Shown here in pieces: positions 17,599 to 26,395 of a DNA stretch of 64,000 nucleotides; the first letter of the stretch is position 1, and every line of letters begins with the position of its first letter. The translations under genes and the position numbers were made by a program. Origin of the DNA: Rhodospirillaceae bacterium (GTDB taxonomy: Bacteria; Pseudomonadota; Alphaproteobacteria; Rhodospirillales; UBA2165); NCBI GenBank assembly GCA_018674495.1, contig JABHAA010000072.1:1-64000 (forward strand). The letters run 5' to 3'. A model generated the notes under the pieces. The model saw only the letters and a list, made by a program, of their open reading frames with translations. It had not been told where the DNA came from and ran no database searches.

Positions 17599-18822
17599 AT
17601 GTCTTGGAAAATTCCGGCTGGGAACACCAATGCAATGAACGCGCTTCAAATCGATGACCAAACCATGCGCGCCCGCGCGCTGATTGATCAGGCCGCCGCC
17701 CTGGCGCCAAGCCTGGACGAACGCGCCGCCGCAACCGAAGCGGCAGGCCAAATGTTGGGCGAAACCATTGACGATTTGCGGTCTGCCGGCTTCACCCGCC
17801 TGTGCCAGCCGAGAAAATACGGCGGCGCCGAGTTGCCCATGGACGCGGCGGCCGAAGTGATCGCTGCCCTGGCTCAGGGCTGCGGCTCCACCGCCTGGGT
17901 GGCGTCCGTTTTTACGGATCATTCGATCCTCACGGGCATGTTTTCTGCCCAAACTGCCGAAGATATCTGGGGTGCAAATCCCCTTGCGCTCATATCGGCG
18001 GGCTATCACCCCACCAGTATGGTGGAGCGCACGGAGGGCGGCTGGCGTGTATCGGGTAAATGGGAATTCGTCAGCGGCTGTGATCACGCCGACTGGTTTA
18101 TCCTGGGCAGCTTCATGCCGCTTGAGGACGGCGGCCAGGAGCACGCCTTTTTTATCGTGCCGCGCGCCGATATCGCGATCGAGGACAATTGGCAGGTGCT
18201 GGGCATGCAAGGCACCGGATCGAAGAATATCACCGTTCAATCTTCCATCGTGCCAGAACACCGGATGCTGACCATGGCGGAAGCCAATGCCGGCGCCGAA
18301 GGGCGGGCGCGAACCGGCGGCGAGGTGGAAACCCGGCCCCTCTACCGGTTGGAGCATCTACCCACGGTGCCGTTTCTGTTTACCGCCACCGGCCTTGGCA
18401 TCGCCGAAAGCCTGCTGGCGCGTTCCATTGCCCATATCGCCGGCGCCCAATCCCGGGGCAAGGCGATTGCCGAATATCCGACCATGCAGATGCATATCGC
18501 CGAAGCCGCAGCCGAGATTGACGCGGCGCGCCTGTTGGTCATGCGCGATTGCCGGGACGCCATGGACGCCATGGACGAGGCCCGCCCCATGACCGTGATG
18601 GAACAGGCCCGCGCCCGGCGCGATCACGGCTACGCCACCCGTCTTTGCCAAAACGCCGTCGACCGATTGTTCGCCGCCGCCGGCGCCAGGGGTATGTTCG
18701 ACAGCCATTTCGCCCAGCGCAAATTTCGCGATATGCGCGCCGTCTCCACCCATATTTCGCAAAACTGGGACCGGTCCGGAACCGCTTATGGGGCTGCCGC
18801 CTTTGGGCTGGACACTTTCTAG
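17599..18822 (+). CDS. Acyl-CoA dehydrogenase-fold flavin monooxygenase (oxygenase subunit type)
   Basis: A 407-residue protein of acyl-CoA dehydrogenase fold, of the branch that includes HsaA and p-hydroxyphenylacetate hydroxylase C2. Typical features are CGSTAWVASVFTDHSIL, SGKWEFVSGCDHADWF and the C-terminal IFDTH-like stretch AVSTHISQNWDRSG. It lacks the usual acyl-CoA dehydrogenase YGG(x)G C-terminal glutamate pattern. Such enzymes hydroxylate aromatics using reduced flavin from a separate reductase; no reductase gene is adjacent. The start could also be ATG at 17635, which fits family N-termini equally well. The 3' end overlaps the convergent exporter gene by 4 bases. Confidence 0.75.
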   Translation: MSWKIPAGNTNAMNALQIDDQTMRARALIDQAAALAPSLDERAAATEAAGQMLGETIDDLRSAGFTRLCQPRKYGGAELPMDAAAEVIAALAQGCGSTAWVASVFTDHSILTGMFSAQTAEDIWGANPLALISAGYHPTSMVERTEGGWRVSGKWEFVSGCDHADWFILGSFMPLEDGGQEHAFFIVPRADIAIEDNWQVLGMQGTGSKNITVQSSIVPEHRMLTMAEANAGAEGRARTGGEVETRPLYRLEHLPTVPFLFTATGLGIAESLLARSIAHIAGAQSRGKAIAEYPTMQMHIAEAAAEIDAARLLVMRDCRDAMDAMDEARPMTVMEQARARRDHGYATRLCQNAVDRLFAAAGARGMFDSHFAQRKFRDMRAVSTHISQNWDRSGTAYGAAAFGLDTF

Positions 18823-19556
18823 GCTGCCATCACGGCGACGCCGATGATCATCAGTAAACCGAGTACCGCGCGCCGGAACAATTCTTTTGGGATCATGTGA
18901 AACAACAGCGCGCCTAGCCAGATGCCAAGCGAATAGGGCACCAATAGGATCAAGGATCGGAGCAGCGTTTCGATGCCGATACCGCCCGATATTGCCAGAC
19001 TGACCAGGACCATGGGCACCAGGATGGTAACCGATATCATGTTGTTGGCGCGCTGAACCGCTGCGGGGCCCGGCGCCGCCATGAAATACAGGACACAGAT
19101 GGGCCCGCCGATGGCCGCAAACCCGGCTAGCCAGCCGCCGATAACGCCGGTGATGACCTTCGGCGTCAGGCCGCGCTTGCCCCGGTACTGCCAGCCGGTC
19201 GCCAGAATGGCGGCGATGACCAAAATAAAGGCGCCGATGGAACGGCGCACCAAATCCGGCTCCAGATGGATCAGCGTTATCACGCCCAATGGACCAGCGA
19301 TGGCCGACGCGATGACAATGGGCGTTATTTCCGGCCAATCGGCTTTGCGCGCCTCAGGAATACAGGCCTGCACCGAAGCCGACATTCCGGTCAGCCCCAT
19401 GATGGCCACGGCTTCCACCGGCCCCCACAAAAATATCAGCACCGGCCCCCAAATCAGGTTGGCACCGAACCCGGTGAAGCCGCGCAGCATGGCCGCTGCC
19501 ACCGCGAAGCCGCCTGCGATGGCCATGTCATGATTGAAGAATTGGGAAAACTCCAT
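18819..19556 (-). CDS. TSUP-family (TauE/SafE) membrane exporter
   Basis: A 245-residue protein with about seven or eight hydrophobic segments and the TSUP pattern of two related halves, each beginning near a GFGANLIWGPVLIFLWGP or GGWLAGFAAIGGPICVLYF segment. The family moves sulfite, sulfoacetate or other organic anions across the inner membrane, but the substrate cannot be told. It converges with the flavin monooxygenase gene (4-base overlap of stops) and lies 35 bases after the EamA gene, so it is probably in one unit with it. Confidence 0.8.
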   Translation of the reverse strand: MEFSQFFNHDMAIAGGFAVAAAMLRGFTGFGANLIWGPVLIFLWGPVEAVAIMGLTGMSASVQACIPEARKADWPEITPIVIASAIAGPLGVITLIHLEPDLVRRSIGAFILVIAAILATGWQYRGKRGLTPKVITGVIGGWLAGFAAIGGPICVLYFMAAPGPAAVQRANNMISVTILVPMVLVSLAISGGIGIETLLRSLILLVPYSLGIWLGALLFHMIPKELFRRAVLGLLMIIGVAVMAA

Positions 19557-19590
19557 GAAGCTTTTAAGCTACTTGCATTGTATTTTGCAA

Positions 19591-20481
19591 TTAATCGGTT
19601 GCCGCTTCGGCTATTTTTTGGCGCCCGGCGATGATGACGGCGGCGATGACGATGCCAGCGCCGGCAAGCTGCAATGGGGCCAAAACCTGGCCGAGCAATA
19701 GGACGCCCAATATGATGGTCGCCACCGGCTCGAAATTCAAAAACAGCGAGACGCGCACCGGACCGACCATGGAGAGGGCAATGAACATCACGGTGAAAGC
19801 AGAGGCATGGGCGGCAGCGACGCCGAAAAAGGCCGCCAAACCGGTTCCAGTTTCGGGCAGCGGGAATTCCCCCACGATCAGGCTGGCAATCACGAACATC
19901 ACGGCTGCTGACGACAATATCGCCAATGCGTATGGGCGCGCATCCTTGCCCTGGACAAGCTTACCGTTGAGCAACATGAAACAGGCCACAACAACGGCGC
20001 CTGCCGCCGCCCATAAGACACCTTTGATATCTAAGCCGTCGGCGCCGGTATTGAGGGCTAGGGCCAGCCCAACCAGAGCAACAATCAGCATGGCGACAAA
20101 TAGCGGGCGTAGCGGTTGGCGAAAAAACGCCCAGGCACCGATGGCCGTCAACAGGGGAAACAGATAGAAAATGAGGACCGCCAGTGCGACGGGGATAAAT
20201 TGAAAGGCGCTTAGGATCGAAAACGCCGATAGGGTAAAAAAGACGCCAAGCCCGGCTGCCGCCGCCATATCCCTGACCGACAATTTCAGAGGAATTTTTT
20301 TTATTTTTAGAACCAGGTACAGCCCCAACGCGCCGACGATGGTGCGTGTGGTCAGCACCGACAATGGGCTGGCGCCATGGCTATAGGAAACCGCCGCCAA
20401 ACTGGAATTCAGCGCATAGCCGATTGCCGCCAGCAATGAGAGCCCCACCGCCCAATAATAGCGCTTGGTATTTGCGTCCAT
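19591..20481 (-). CDS. EamA/DMT-family permease
   Basis: A 296-residue protein with ten predicted membrane segments and the duplicated EamA layout. The first repeat runs to about residue 140 and ends at a loop LALNTGADGLDIKGVL; the second ends LAGAGIVIAAVIIAGRQK. Members export amino acids, nucleosides or other small metabolites. No substrate is indicated. ATG at 20481. It lies upstream of, and same-strand with, the TSUP exporter gene. Confidence 0.82.
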   Translation of the reverse strand: MDANTKRYYWAVGLSLLAAIGYALNSSLAAVSYSHGASPLSVLTTRTIVGALGLYLVLKIKKIPLKLSVRDMAAAAGLGVFFTLSAFSILSAFQFIPVALAVLIFYLFPLLTAIGAWAFFRQPLRPLFVAMLIVALVGLALALNTGADGLDIKGVLWAAAGAVVVACFMLLNGKLVQGKDARPYALAILSSAAVMFVIASLIVGEFPLPETGTGLAAFFGVAAAHASAFTVMFIALSMVGPVRVSLFLNFEPVATIILGVLLLGQVLAPLQLAGAGIVIAAVIIAGRQKIAEAATD

Positions 20482-20623
20482 GCCGCGTCGTCACCGATCC
20501 TGAATTTGCTTGCCCAAAGCCATATCCATTCCGACCTAAACCGTCCAGCACCCATTGCCTCTGGCCGAGACCCGCCGCCGTCTCTAGTATGATGCCAATA
20601 AACAAAGCCTCGGGGGAGGGCCA

Positions 20624-20770
20624 ATGGGCGATCAAGCGATCCAACGCAAGCTGGCGGCGATCCTTTATGCAGACGTGGCCGGCTATTCGCGCCTCACCGG
20701 CCAGGATGAGGACGCCGATTTCGAGCACTTCGTCGAAAGGCTGCTCCTGGCGGGATTGCAAGAAGGCTAG
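20624..20770 (+). pseudogene. Truncated N-terminus of a class III adenylate/guanylate cyclase
   Basis: A 48-codon reading frame after a strong ribosome site (GGGGGAGGG). Its first 31 residues, MGDQAIQRKLAAILYADVAG then YSRLTGQDEDA, match the start of the catalytic domain of bacterial class III cyclases (typical pattern RRLAAILAADVAGYSRL). After residue 31 the match stops and a TAG follows within 17 codons. The remaining catalytic domain is absent. I read it as the relic of a deleted cyclase gene, sitting just upstream of the reductive-dehalogenase-like gene; it could still be translated as a leader peptide. Confidence 0.6.
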
Positions 20771-20791
20771 CGTGTAACTGGGAGGTGCCAT

Positions 20792-22027
20792 ATGTCTCAA
20801 TCGGGCGAAGATCATAACGAGGTGGCAAACTGGCCATCCAACCATCCGCCTGGCGATTGGGCCCGGTTCGCGAAAAGCGACGCCGCCGCCGGGTTTGAGA
20901 TTGGCCCCGACTTCAAGCGCTTTTCCCAGCACGACGACGCCTTCAACCGGGCCTGGTGGGACGAAGCGATCATGTCGCCCGCCGTGCGCACATTTTACGA
21001 GGCGCAGCTGAACCCGAAGCCGCGCAAAGCCGAAGGCTTCGGCCAATGGGATTACGCGTTGATCAATTCCGCCTGGTCGGTGGCCCGCGACTACGCCGCC
21101 CGTGGCCGTCCCGATGGCCGCCGCGAGGGCTTCGTCGATGCCTTCCAAAGTTTCCTGCCCCAATCAGAGACCAAGGCCGAGCTACCATCCACCGAAGAAA
21201 CCACGGCGCGCATCAAACAGGTGGCCAAGTTCCTGGGCGCCGGCAAGGTCGGCATCACCGAATATGACGAGCGCTGGGTCTATACCCATTCGGCCGAAGT
21301 CAACGGTAGCCGTGACGAGCGCCCGAACGAATTGGCGGGCAATTTCAAGAGCGTCATCGTGCTCGCCCACGAGATGGATTACGAGTTGGTCAAATCCTAC
21401 CCGTCGGCAACGGCCGCCGCCGCCACGGGCCGCGAATATTCCCGGGAAGCGGCCATCGTTTCCTCGCTGGCCTCGTTCATCCGGGCGCTTGGTTACGAAG
21501 CGGTGGGCTCGTCGAACGATTCGGCGATCACCATCCCTTATGCGATCAAGGCCGGCATGGGCGAATATGGTCGCAACCAGATGGTCATCACCGAGGAATT
21601 TGGACCCCGGGTGCGTTTCTCCAAGGTCTTTACCGAGTTGGAGCTGGTGTACGATGCGCCGAAGAAATTTGGCGCCCGCCAAACCTGCGACGTCTGCACG
21701 AAATGCGCCGACGCCTGCCCGCCCAAAGCCCTGCCACATGGCCCGCCGCAAGCGGTGGGGCCGAACCGTTCCAACATCACCGGCGTCACCAAATGGTCCG
21801 CCGATTGCGAGAAGTGCTTTACCTATTGGACCAAAATCAACGTGGATTGCGCCATCTGCATGCGCGTCTGTCCCTACAACAAAGATTATTCTAAATGGAA
21901 ATGGCGGGCCATGCGCCGTTTGCTGGGAACGCCGCTCCGAGGTTTGATGCTGTGGCTGGATGACCGAATGGGCTTTGGCAAACGCCGCAAGCCCCTGGAA
22001 TGGTGGCGGCGATCGATGACGGAATGA
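20792..22027 (+). CDS. Reductive dehalogenase-like cobalamin/iron-sulfur protein (cytosolic, no Tat signal)
   Basis: A 411-residue protein. Residues about 180-290 resemble the cobalamin-binding nitroreductase-like core of RdhA proteins (Tyr near 216 in REYSREAA, GMGEYGRNQMVIT). The C-terminus has two [4Fe-4S] motifs: CDVCTKCADACP at 299-310, and Cys339/Cys342 plus CAICMRVCP at 353-361. There is no twin-arginine signal and no fused reductase domain, unlike respiratory RdhA and the NpRdhA/BhbA type respectively. It would need an external electron donor. GGGAGGT precedes ATG at 20792. The M24-like and MDR genes follow after 13 and 12 bases. Epoxyqueuosine reductase is a less likely alternative. 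Confidence 0.8.
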   Translation: MSQSGEDHNEVANWPSNHPPGDWARFAKSDAAAGFEIGPDFKRFSQHDDAFNRAWWDEAIMSPAVRTFYEAQLNPKPRKAEGFGQWDYALINSAWSVARDYAARGRPDGRREGFVDAFQSFLPQSETKAELPSTEETTARIKQVAKFLGAGKVGITEYDERWVYTHSAEVNGSRDERPNELAGNFKSVIVLAHEMDYELVKSYPSATAAAATGREYSREAAIVSSLASFIRALGYEAVGSSNDSAITIPYAIKAGMGEYGRNQMVITEEFGPRVRFSKVFTELELVYDAPKKFGARQTCDVCTKCADACPPKALPHGPPQAVGPNRSNITGVTKWSADCEKCFTYWTKINVDCAICMRVCPYNKDYSKWKWRAMRRLLGTPLRGLMLWLDDRMGFGKRRKPLEWWRRSMTE

Positions 22028-22040
22028 AGGGGACTTCGCG

Positions 22041-23237
22041 ATGGCGAATACAGATATTGGAATTCACCTCCTAAGCGATGACGAGCGCGCCATTTTGGAG
22101 GCGCCCTATCCGGGCTTCGCGGCCCCTGAGATTGCGGCGCGGCGCGAGCGGGTCACCAACGCCATGGCCGAAGACGGTCTGGATGCGCTGATCGTGGCGG
22201 AGTTTGGCTTTGGCGGGTCTGCGGTTCACTGGCTCACCAACTGGCCGGCAACCACCGCCGCCGTTTTGGTGTTTGTTCCCGGCCAGCCCCTGCATCTTGT
22301 GGTCGAACACTACAACCACCTGCCCCACGCCCGCCAAATGGCTTGTGATGTGGAAGTGGTCTGGGGCGAGCGCAAACCCCTTTCCGTGGCCTCCGGCATC
22401 TTAAAAAAATTGGCGCCGGATGCGAAGCGTATCGGTCTTATGGGGCGCCTTTCGGCCAACGACTATGGTGCCATCAGCGCTGGCGTCGATGAGATCACCG
22501 ATTTCAATCGGACCTATTTCACCTTGCGGCTAATCAAGTCGGATGCAGAGATTTCCTGGATGCGCATCGGCGCGCTGTTTTCCGACATGGCTCTGGCAGC
22601 CATGGCGAAAACGGTCACGCCGGGTATCACCGAGCGCGAATTGGCCGCCGCAACCCAGGCCGCCTACCTTCCCCACGGCGGCGCCCACGTGATCGAGTTC
22701 ATGGGCGTAACGCCGATGGATGATCCCAGCTGCTGCGTGCCATTACAATTCCCGTCGACGCGCCAAGTCCGCCAAGGCGATGCGCTGGTCACCGAAATCT
22801 CGTCCCACTTCTGGACCTATTCGGGCCAGGTGTTGCGCACCATGACCATCGATGCGGAACCCAATCAGCTTTACCAGGACCTGCACGGCGTGGCCGAGGC
22901 GGTGCTGGCCGGCATCGAGGGCGTGCTGCGCCCCGGCGCCACGGCGGCCGATGTGATCGCCCAAACATCGGTCATCGAAGAAGCCGGCTTTACCATCTGG
23001 GACGATGTCACGCACGGCTATGGCGGCGGCTATTTGGCCCCGGTGCTGGGCTGCACGTCGCGCCCCGCCGGGCCTGTCCCGGATTTCACCTTCGCCGAAA
23101 ACATGACCCTGGTTGTGCAGCCCAACATCATCACCAAGGACGCATCCGCCGGCGTGCAGACCGGCGGGCTGGTGCGCATCACCAAAGACGGCAATGAGCG
23201 TATGCAGATTTATCCCAGCGGCATCATCCGAATTTAG
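22041..23237 (+). CDS. M24 (pita-bread fold) peptidase-family protein, metal ligands apparently lost
   Basis: A 398-residue protein with a creatinase-like N-terminal domain (about 1-165) and a C-terminal pita-bread domain. The histidine of the family is visible in DVTHGYGGGY. The usual Asp-Asp pair falls in a stretch reading ALVTEISSHFWTYSGQVLRT, where the second aspartate position appears to be Gln, and the two glutamates map to VVQPNI and TGGLVRITKDG. By eye, then, most of the dinuclear metal ligands are replaced, as in creatinase. The reaction is likely a non-peptidase hydrolysis or lyase step. It is in a tight operon with the RdhA-like and MDR genes. Confidence 0.72.
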   Translation: MANTDIGIHLLSDDERAILEAPYPGFAAPEIAARRERVTNAMAEDGLDALIVAEFGFGGSAVHWLTNWPATTAAVLVFVPGQPLHLVVEHYNHLPHARQMACDVEVVWGERKPLSVASGILKKLAPDAKRIGLMGRLSANDYGAISAGVDEITDFNRTYFTLRLIKSDAEISWMRIGALFSDMALAAMAKTVTPGITERELAAATQAAYLPHGGAHVIEFMGVTPMDDPSCCVPLQFPSTRQVRQGDALVTEISSHFWTYSGQVLRTMTIDAEPNQLYQDLHGVAEAVLAGIEGVLRPGATAADVIAQTSVIEEAGFTIWDDVTHGYGGGYLAPVLGCTSRPAGPVPDFTFAENMTLVVQPNIITKDASAGVQTGGLVRITKDGNERMQIYPSGIIRI

Positions 23238-23249
23238 AGGCACTTCCCC

Positions 23250-24242
23250 ATGAAAAGCATCCTGTTGGACGCACCGGGCGGCCCTGAGGTCTTAAAAATC
23301 GTCGAGGCGCCGGAGCCCACCCCTGGCCCCGGCGAGGTGGTCATCCGCGTCCGCGCCATGGGGGTCAGCGTGCCCGACGTGCTGATCCGCAAGGGCATTT
23401 ATAAATGGGCGCCGCCCTTGCCGGCCAATCCGGGCAACGAGCTGGCGGGAACAATCGAAGCCATCGGCGACGGCGTCACAGGCCTGGCAACCGGCCAGCC
23501 GGTGCTCCTGAGCGCGCGGGAGCTCAGCGTGCGCGGCGGCTGCTACACCGAGATGATCGCGGCGCCCGCATCGGCGGTTCATGTGCTCAAAGACGGTGCC
23601 GATTTTGAACAGGCCGTTGTTCTGCCCTCCTACGTGGTTGCCCACGCCATGCTTTACGGGCTGGGATTGGCGGACAGCGCGACGAGCATTTTCGTGACCG
23701 GTGCCGCCGGTGCCATCGCCGGGGCATTGACCGATCTTGCCACGGCGCGCGGCATCACATCCATCGGCAGCGTCTCCTCCGAGGCCAAGGCCGAATACGC
23801 CCAAGCCCGCGGCCTCGACCACGCGGTGTTTTACAAGACCGAGCCGTTGGCCGAACGGGTGTTCGAGCTCACCGATGGGCGCGGCGTCGATGCGGCTTTC
23901 GATCACGTCATCGGGCCGGTGTTTCTGGAATGCGTGAAGATGTTGGCCGATTTCGGAACGGCGGTGGCCTACAACGTGTTCTCGCCGCTCCCAGAGAAAG
24001 ACGTGTTCGACGAAATGCGCCAGAACTCTGGCGGCACCCCGGCGATCCGCGTCTTCAACATCCACACCTACGACCACCACCAGGAGGCATTGCGCGCCAT
24101 TACCGCCGATCTGATTGCGATGCTGGACGCCGGGCAAATCAGCCCCAGCGTCGGCGCCCGCCTGCCCCTGGCCGAAGCCGCCGAGGCCCACCGCTTGTTA
24201 GAAAGCGGCGAAGTGTTGGGCAAGATTGTCCTGACGGCATAA
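23250..24242 (+). CDS. NADPH:quinone oxidoreductase-like MDR enzyme (zinc-free)
   Basis: A 330-residue medium-chain reductase. The N-terminal GroES-like domain has NPGNELAGTIEAIG. The nucleotide site is TGAAGAIAGALTDLA and the segment DGRGVDAAFDHVIG matches QOR family members. No structural or catalytic zinc cysteines are present. Reactions in the family are NADPH-dependent reductions of quinones or activated alkenes. It is the third gene of the RdhA-like unit and might supply electrons, but that is inference. Confidence 0.82.
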   Translation: MKSILLDAPGGPEVLKIVEAPEPTPGPGEVVIRVRAMGVSVPDVLIRKGIYKWAPPLPANPGNELAGTIEAIGDGVTGLATGQPVLLSARELSVRGGCYTEMIAAPASAVHVLKDGADFEQAVVLPSYVVAHAMLYGLGLADSATSIFVTGAAGAIAGALTDLATARGITSIGSVSSEAKAEYAQARGLDHAVFYKTEPLAERVFELTDGRGVDAAFDHVIGPVFLECVKMLADFGTAVAYNVFSPLPEKDVFDEMRQNSGGTPAIRVFNIHTYDHHQEALRAITADLIAMLDAGQISPSVGARLPLAEAAEAHRLLESGEVLGKIVLTA

Positions 24243-24301
24243 TGGCGCCGCTTGATTAAGTTCTTATTTTGTTCTAAAATAGACCACGCTTTTACCCAGA
24301 G

Positions 24302-24760
24302 ATGTTGGGACGGAGAATGGTTCGTATTCTGGCCTTTATCCTGCCATTGGCGGCGTTTGCCCTGTCGCCATCGCCGGCTTCGCAATCGGCGGAAACCCTG
24401 GCGGGTCCGGTGCCGGCGCGTTTGTTACGCGTCATCGACGGCGACACCATCGCTGTCAGCGCCCGCATTTGGCTGGGCCAGGCGGTGGAAACTTTGGTCC
24501 GCGTCGACGGCGTCGATACGCCGGAATTGAAGGGCAAGTGCGCCGCCGAGCGCAAGCTCGCCCGCCGCGCCCGGGGCTTCGTGATAGATTTTTTAAGCGC
24601 GGGCGGCGTCACCTTGCGCGACGTTCAGTATGGCAAGTTCGCGGGCCGGGTTGTCAGCCGGGTCTTAAACGGCGACGGCCACGATCTAACGGCGGCCCTG
24701 ATCGCCAAGGGCCTGGGCCGTATCTACGCGGGCCGCAAGCGGGGGAGTTGGTGCATATAG
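24302..24760 (+). CDS. Secreted thermonuclease-like (SNase) protein
   Basis: A 152-residue protein with an N-terminal signal peptide (MVRILAFILPLAAFALSPSPASQS) and an SNase fold. The catalytic set of staphylococcal nuclease seems kept: Arg in VRVDGVDTPE, Glu in PELKGKCAAE, and Arg in KFAGRVVSRV. It probably cuts nucleic acid in the periplasm or outside. ATG at 24302 or the ATG at 24317, directly before the hydrophobic stretch, could be the start. Confidence 0.8.
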   Translation: MLGRRMVRILAFILPLAAFALSPSPASQSAETLAGPVPARLLRVIDGDTIAVSARIWLGQAVETLVRVDGVDTPELKGKCAAERKLARRARGFVIDFLSAGGVTLRDVQYGKFAGRVVSRVLNGDGHDLTAALIAKGLGRIYAGRKRGSWCI

Positions 24761-25161
24761 GCACGGGGGAGCCGCAAATCGCGGCGCATATAGTGTACCC
24801 CCATCCCAACCTTCCCCCTCGGAGGGGGGAAGGGGTTACGTTTCGCAGACGCCGAATTCCATTGTCCAAATCGTGGCAATTTATAGCGCCATTGCCACTT
24901 GCGCCGAGCGCGAAACAGGCTATGTAAGTAAGAGGCGCCCTCGGACGCCGGTGCTCTTGAACATTGTGAATAGGAAGTGTTGATCCCACGCGGGCCGTGC
25001 CCTGTGATCGTGGCCGATACCGGTACATTCCGTTAGGAACCGTAAGGAATAGTAATAAACCGGTATGGTCGTTTCTCGGATAAATTGTCGCACCCGTGTG
25101 TCGCGTTTGGCGCGGCATACCAGGGGTGGTAGGGCTGTCTTTCTCTTTGTGACTTCTGTCT
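24761..25161. other. Gene-free interval of 401 bases
   Basis: Between the nuclease gene and the end of the MFS gene on the other strand. I find no reading frame with recognisable protein features on either strand. It holds one G/C-rich inverted repeat (listed separately) and otherwise nothing identifiable. Both flanking genes end here, so no promoter is needed. Confidence 0.6.
24799..24834. repeat. REP-like palindrome
   Basis: The sequence CCCCATCCCAACCTTCCCCC is followed by a near-perfect complement GGAGGGGGGAAGG, giving a hairpin of about ten pairs with a one-base bulge. The form (CATCCCAACCTTCCCCC plus its complement) resembles short dispersed extragenic palindromes common between genes in alphaproteobacteria. 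It lies between convergent genes and could act as a two-way terminator or mRNA stabiliser. Confidence 0.55.
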
Positions 25162-26382
25162 CTAGGCCGGTGCCGGCGCTTGGCGTTCGATGGGCGTGTC
25201 GGCGATGGGCAGGTGCAGGAGGGCGGCCAGGATGCCGAGGCCGATGGAGGTTTGCCAGATCAGATCGTAGGACCCGGTGGCATCGAAGATAACGCCGCCC
25301 AGCCAGACCGCCAGGAACGAGCCCAACTGGTGGCCGAGAAAGACAATGCCGAACAAGGTTGCCATGTAACGGACGCCGAAAATCTGCCCGACCAGGCCGC
25401 TGGTCAGCGGGATGGTTCCCAGCCAGATGAGCCCGATGGCGCCCGAAAAGACAAGAACCGAAGCCTCCGACAGAGGCACTGCCAAAAACACCGCGAAGAC
25501 AATGGCGCGTAAGGCATAGAGCGCGCTCAGCAGGTATTTTTTGGAATAGCGGCCGCCCAGCCAGCCGGTGGCCATGGTGCCGACCACGTTAGCGACACCG
25601 ATCACCGCGATAGCCGTGCCCGGCAGCCAGCCCGGCAACCCGGCGCTGGTCAGGAAGTTGGGGAAATGGGCGATGATGAACATGATCTGGAAACCGCAGA
25701 CGAAAAAGCCCGCCGTCAGCAACAAAAATCCACCGTGGGAGCGGGCCTCCAGAATGGCTTCGCCGACGCCGCTGATTACGGGTTCCGCTGTTCCCGCGGC
25801 GTCTTCGTTCAACTCGGTCTCCGCATTGCCGGTGAGGGCGGCGGCCATGGGCACCAATGCCGCCATTAGGATGGCCATGACCAAAAAGCCCGCCTGCCAG
25901 CCATAGTCATTGATCAGCACCTGGTTGAACGGCACCACCACCACCTGGCCCATGGTGCCCGCCGCCGCCGCGACGCCGAGGGCGAGGCTGCGGCGCTCTG
26001 GTGCCACGGCGCGCCCGACGACGCCGAGGATAACGGCGAAGGTACAGCCCGATCCGGCGATGCCCAGAATTATACCGGCGCCGGAATGCAGGTCCCAGGC
26101 GCTGTCCGCATTGGCCAAAACCAAAAGTCCGGCCACATGCAACAGGGCGCCGCCGACGATCACTCGCCCGGAGCCGTATTTATCGGCGATCGCCCCGGCA
26201 AAGGGCTGCGATAATCCCCACAACAGATTTTGAAAAGCGATGGCCAGGGAAAACACCTGGACGTCGAGGGCCAGGGCGGCGCTGACCGGCGCCAGGTACA
26301 GCCCGAAACTGTAGCGCATCCCCATGGAGATCAGCAGCGCCGCCGAGGCGAAGCCGATGATGATGTACGCTTTGCGGCTCAT
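25162..26382 (-). CDS. Major facilitator superfamily transporter (oxalate/formate antiporter-like)
   Basis: A 406-residue protein with about 12 membrane segments, in two halves separated by a hydrophilic loop (about residues 190-215). The signature GMRYSFGLYLAPVSAAL near the first segment and FAGAIADKYGSGRVIVGG place it with the monocarboxylate/oxalate-formate antiporter-like MFS group. It likely takes up an organic acid substrate of the CoA ligase and SDR encoded upstream in the same unit. ATG at 26382 was chosen, 13 bases after the SDR stop; TTG at 26418 would overlap the SDR gene. Confidence 0.85.
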   Translation of the reverse strand: MSRKAYIIIGFASAALLISMGMRYSFGLYLAPVSAALALDVQVFSLAIAFQNLLWGLSQPFAGAIADKYGSGRVIVGGALLHVAGLLVLANADSAWDLHSGAGIILGIAGSGCTFAVILGVVGRAVAPERRSLALGVAAAAGTMGQVVVVPFNQVLINDYGWQAGFLVMAILMAALVPMAAALTGNAETELNEDAAGTAEPVISGVGEAILEARSHGGFLLLTAGFFVCGFQIMFIIAHFPNFLTSAGLPGWLPGTAIAVIGVANVVGTMATGWLGGRYSKKYLLSALYALRAIVFAVFLAVPLSEASVLVFSGAIGLIWLGTIPLTSGLVGQIFGVRYMATLFGIVFLGHQLGSFLAVWLGGVIFDATGSYDLIWQTSIGLGILAALLHLPIADTPIERQAPAPA

Positions 26383-26395
26383 GCTTGCTGCGCCA

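Noticed and set aside
24469..25118. Frames of about 150 codons in the 24.8 kb gap
   Set aside because: They run across the REP-like hairpin and out of the nuclease gene, are Arg/Gly/Pro-rich and have no ribosome site.
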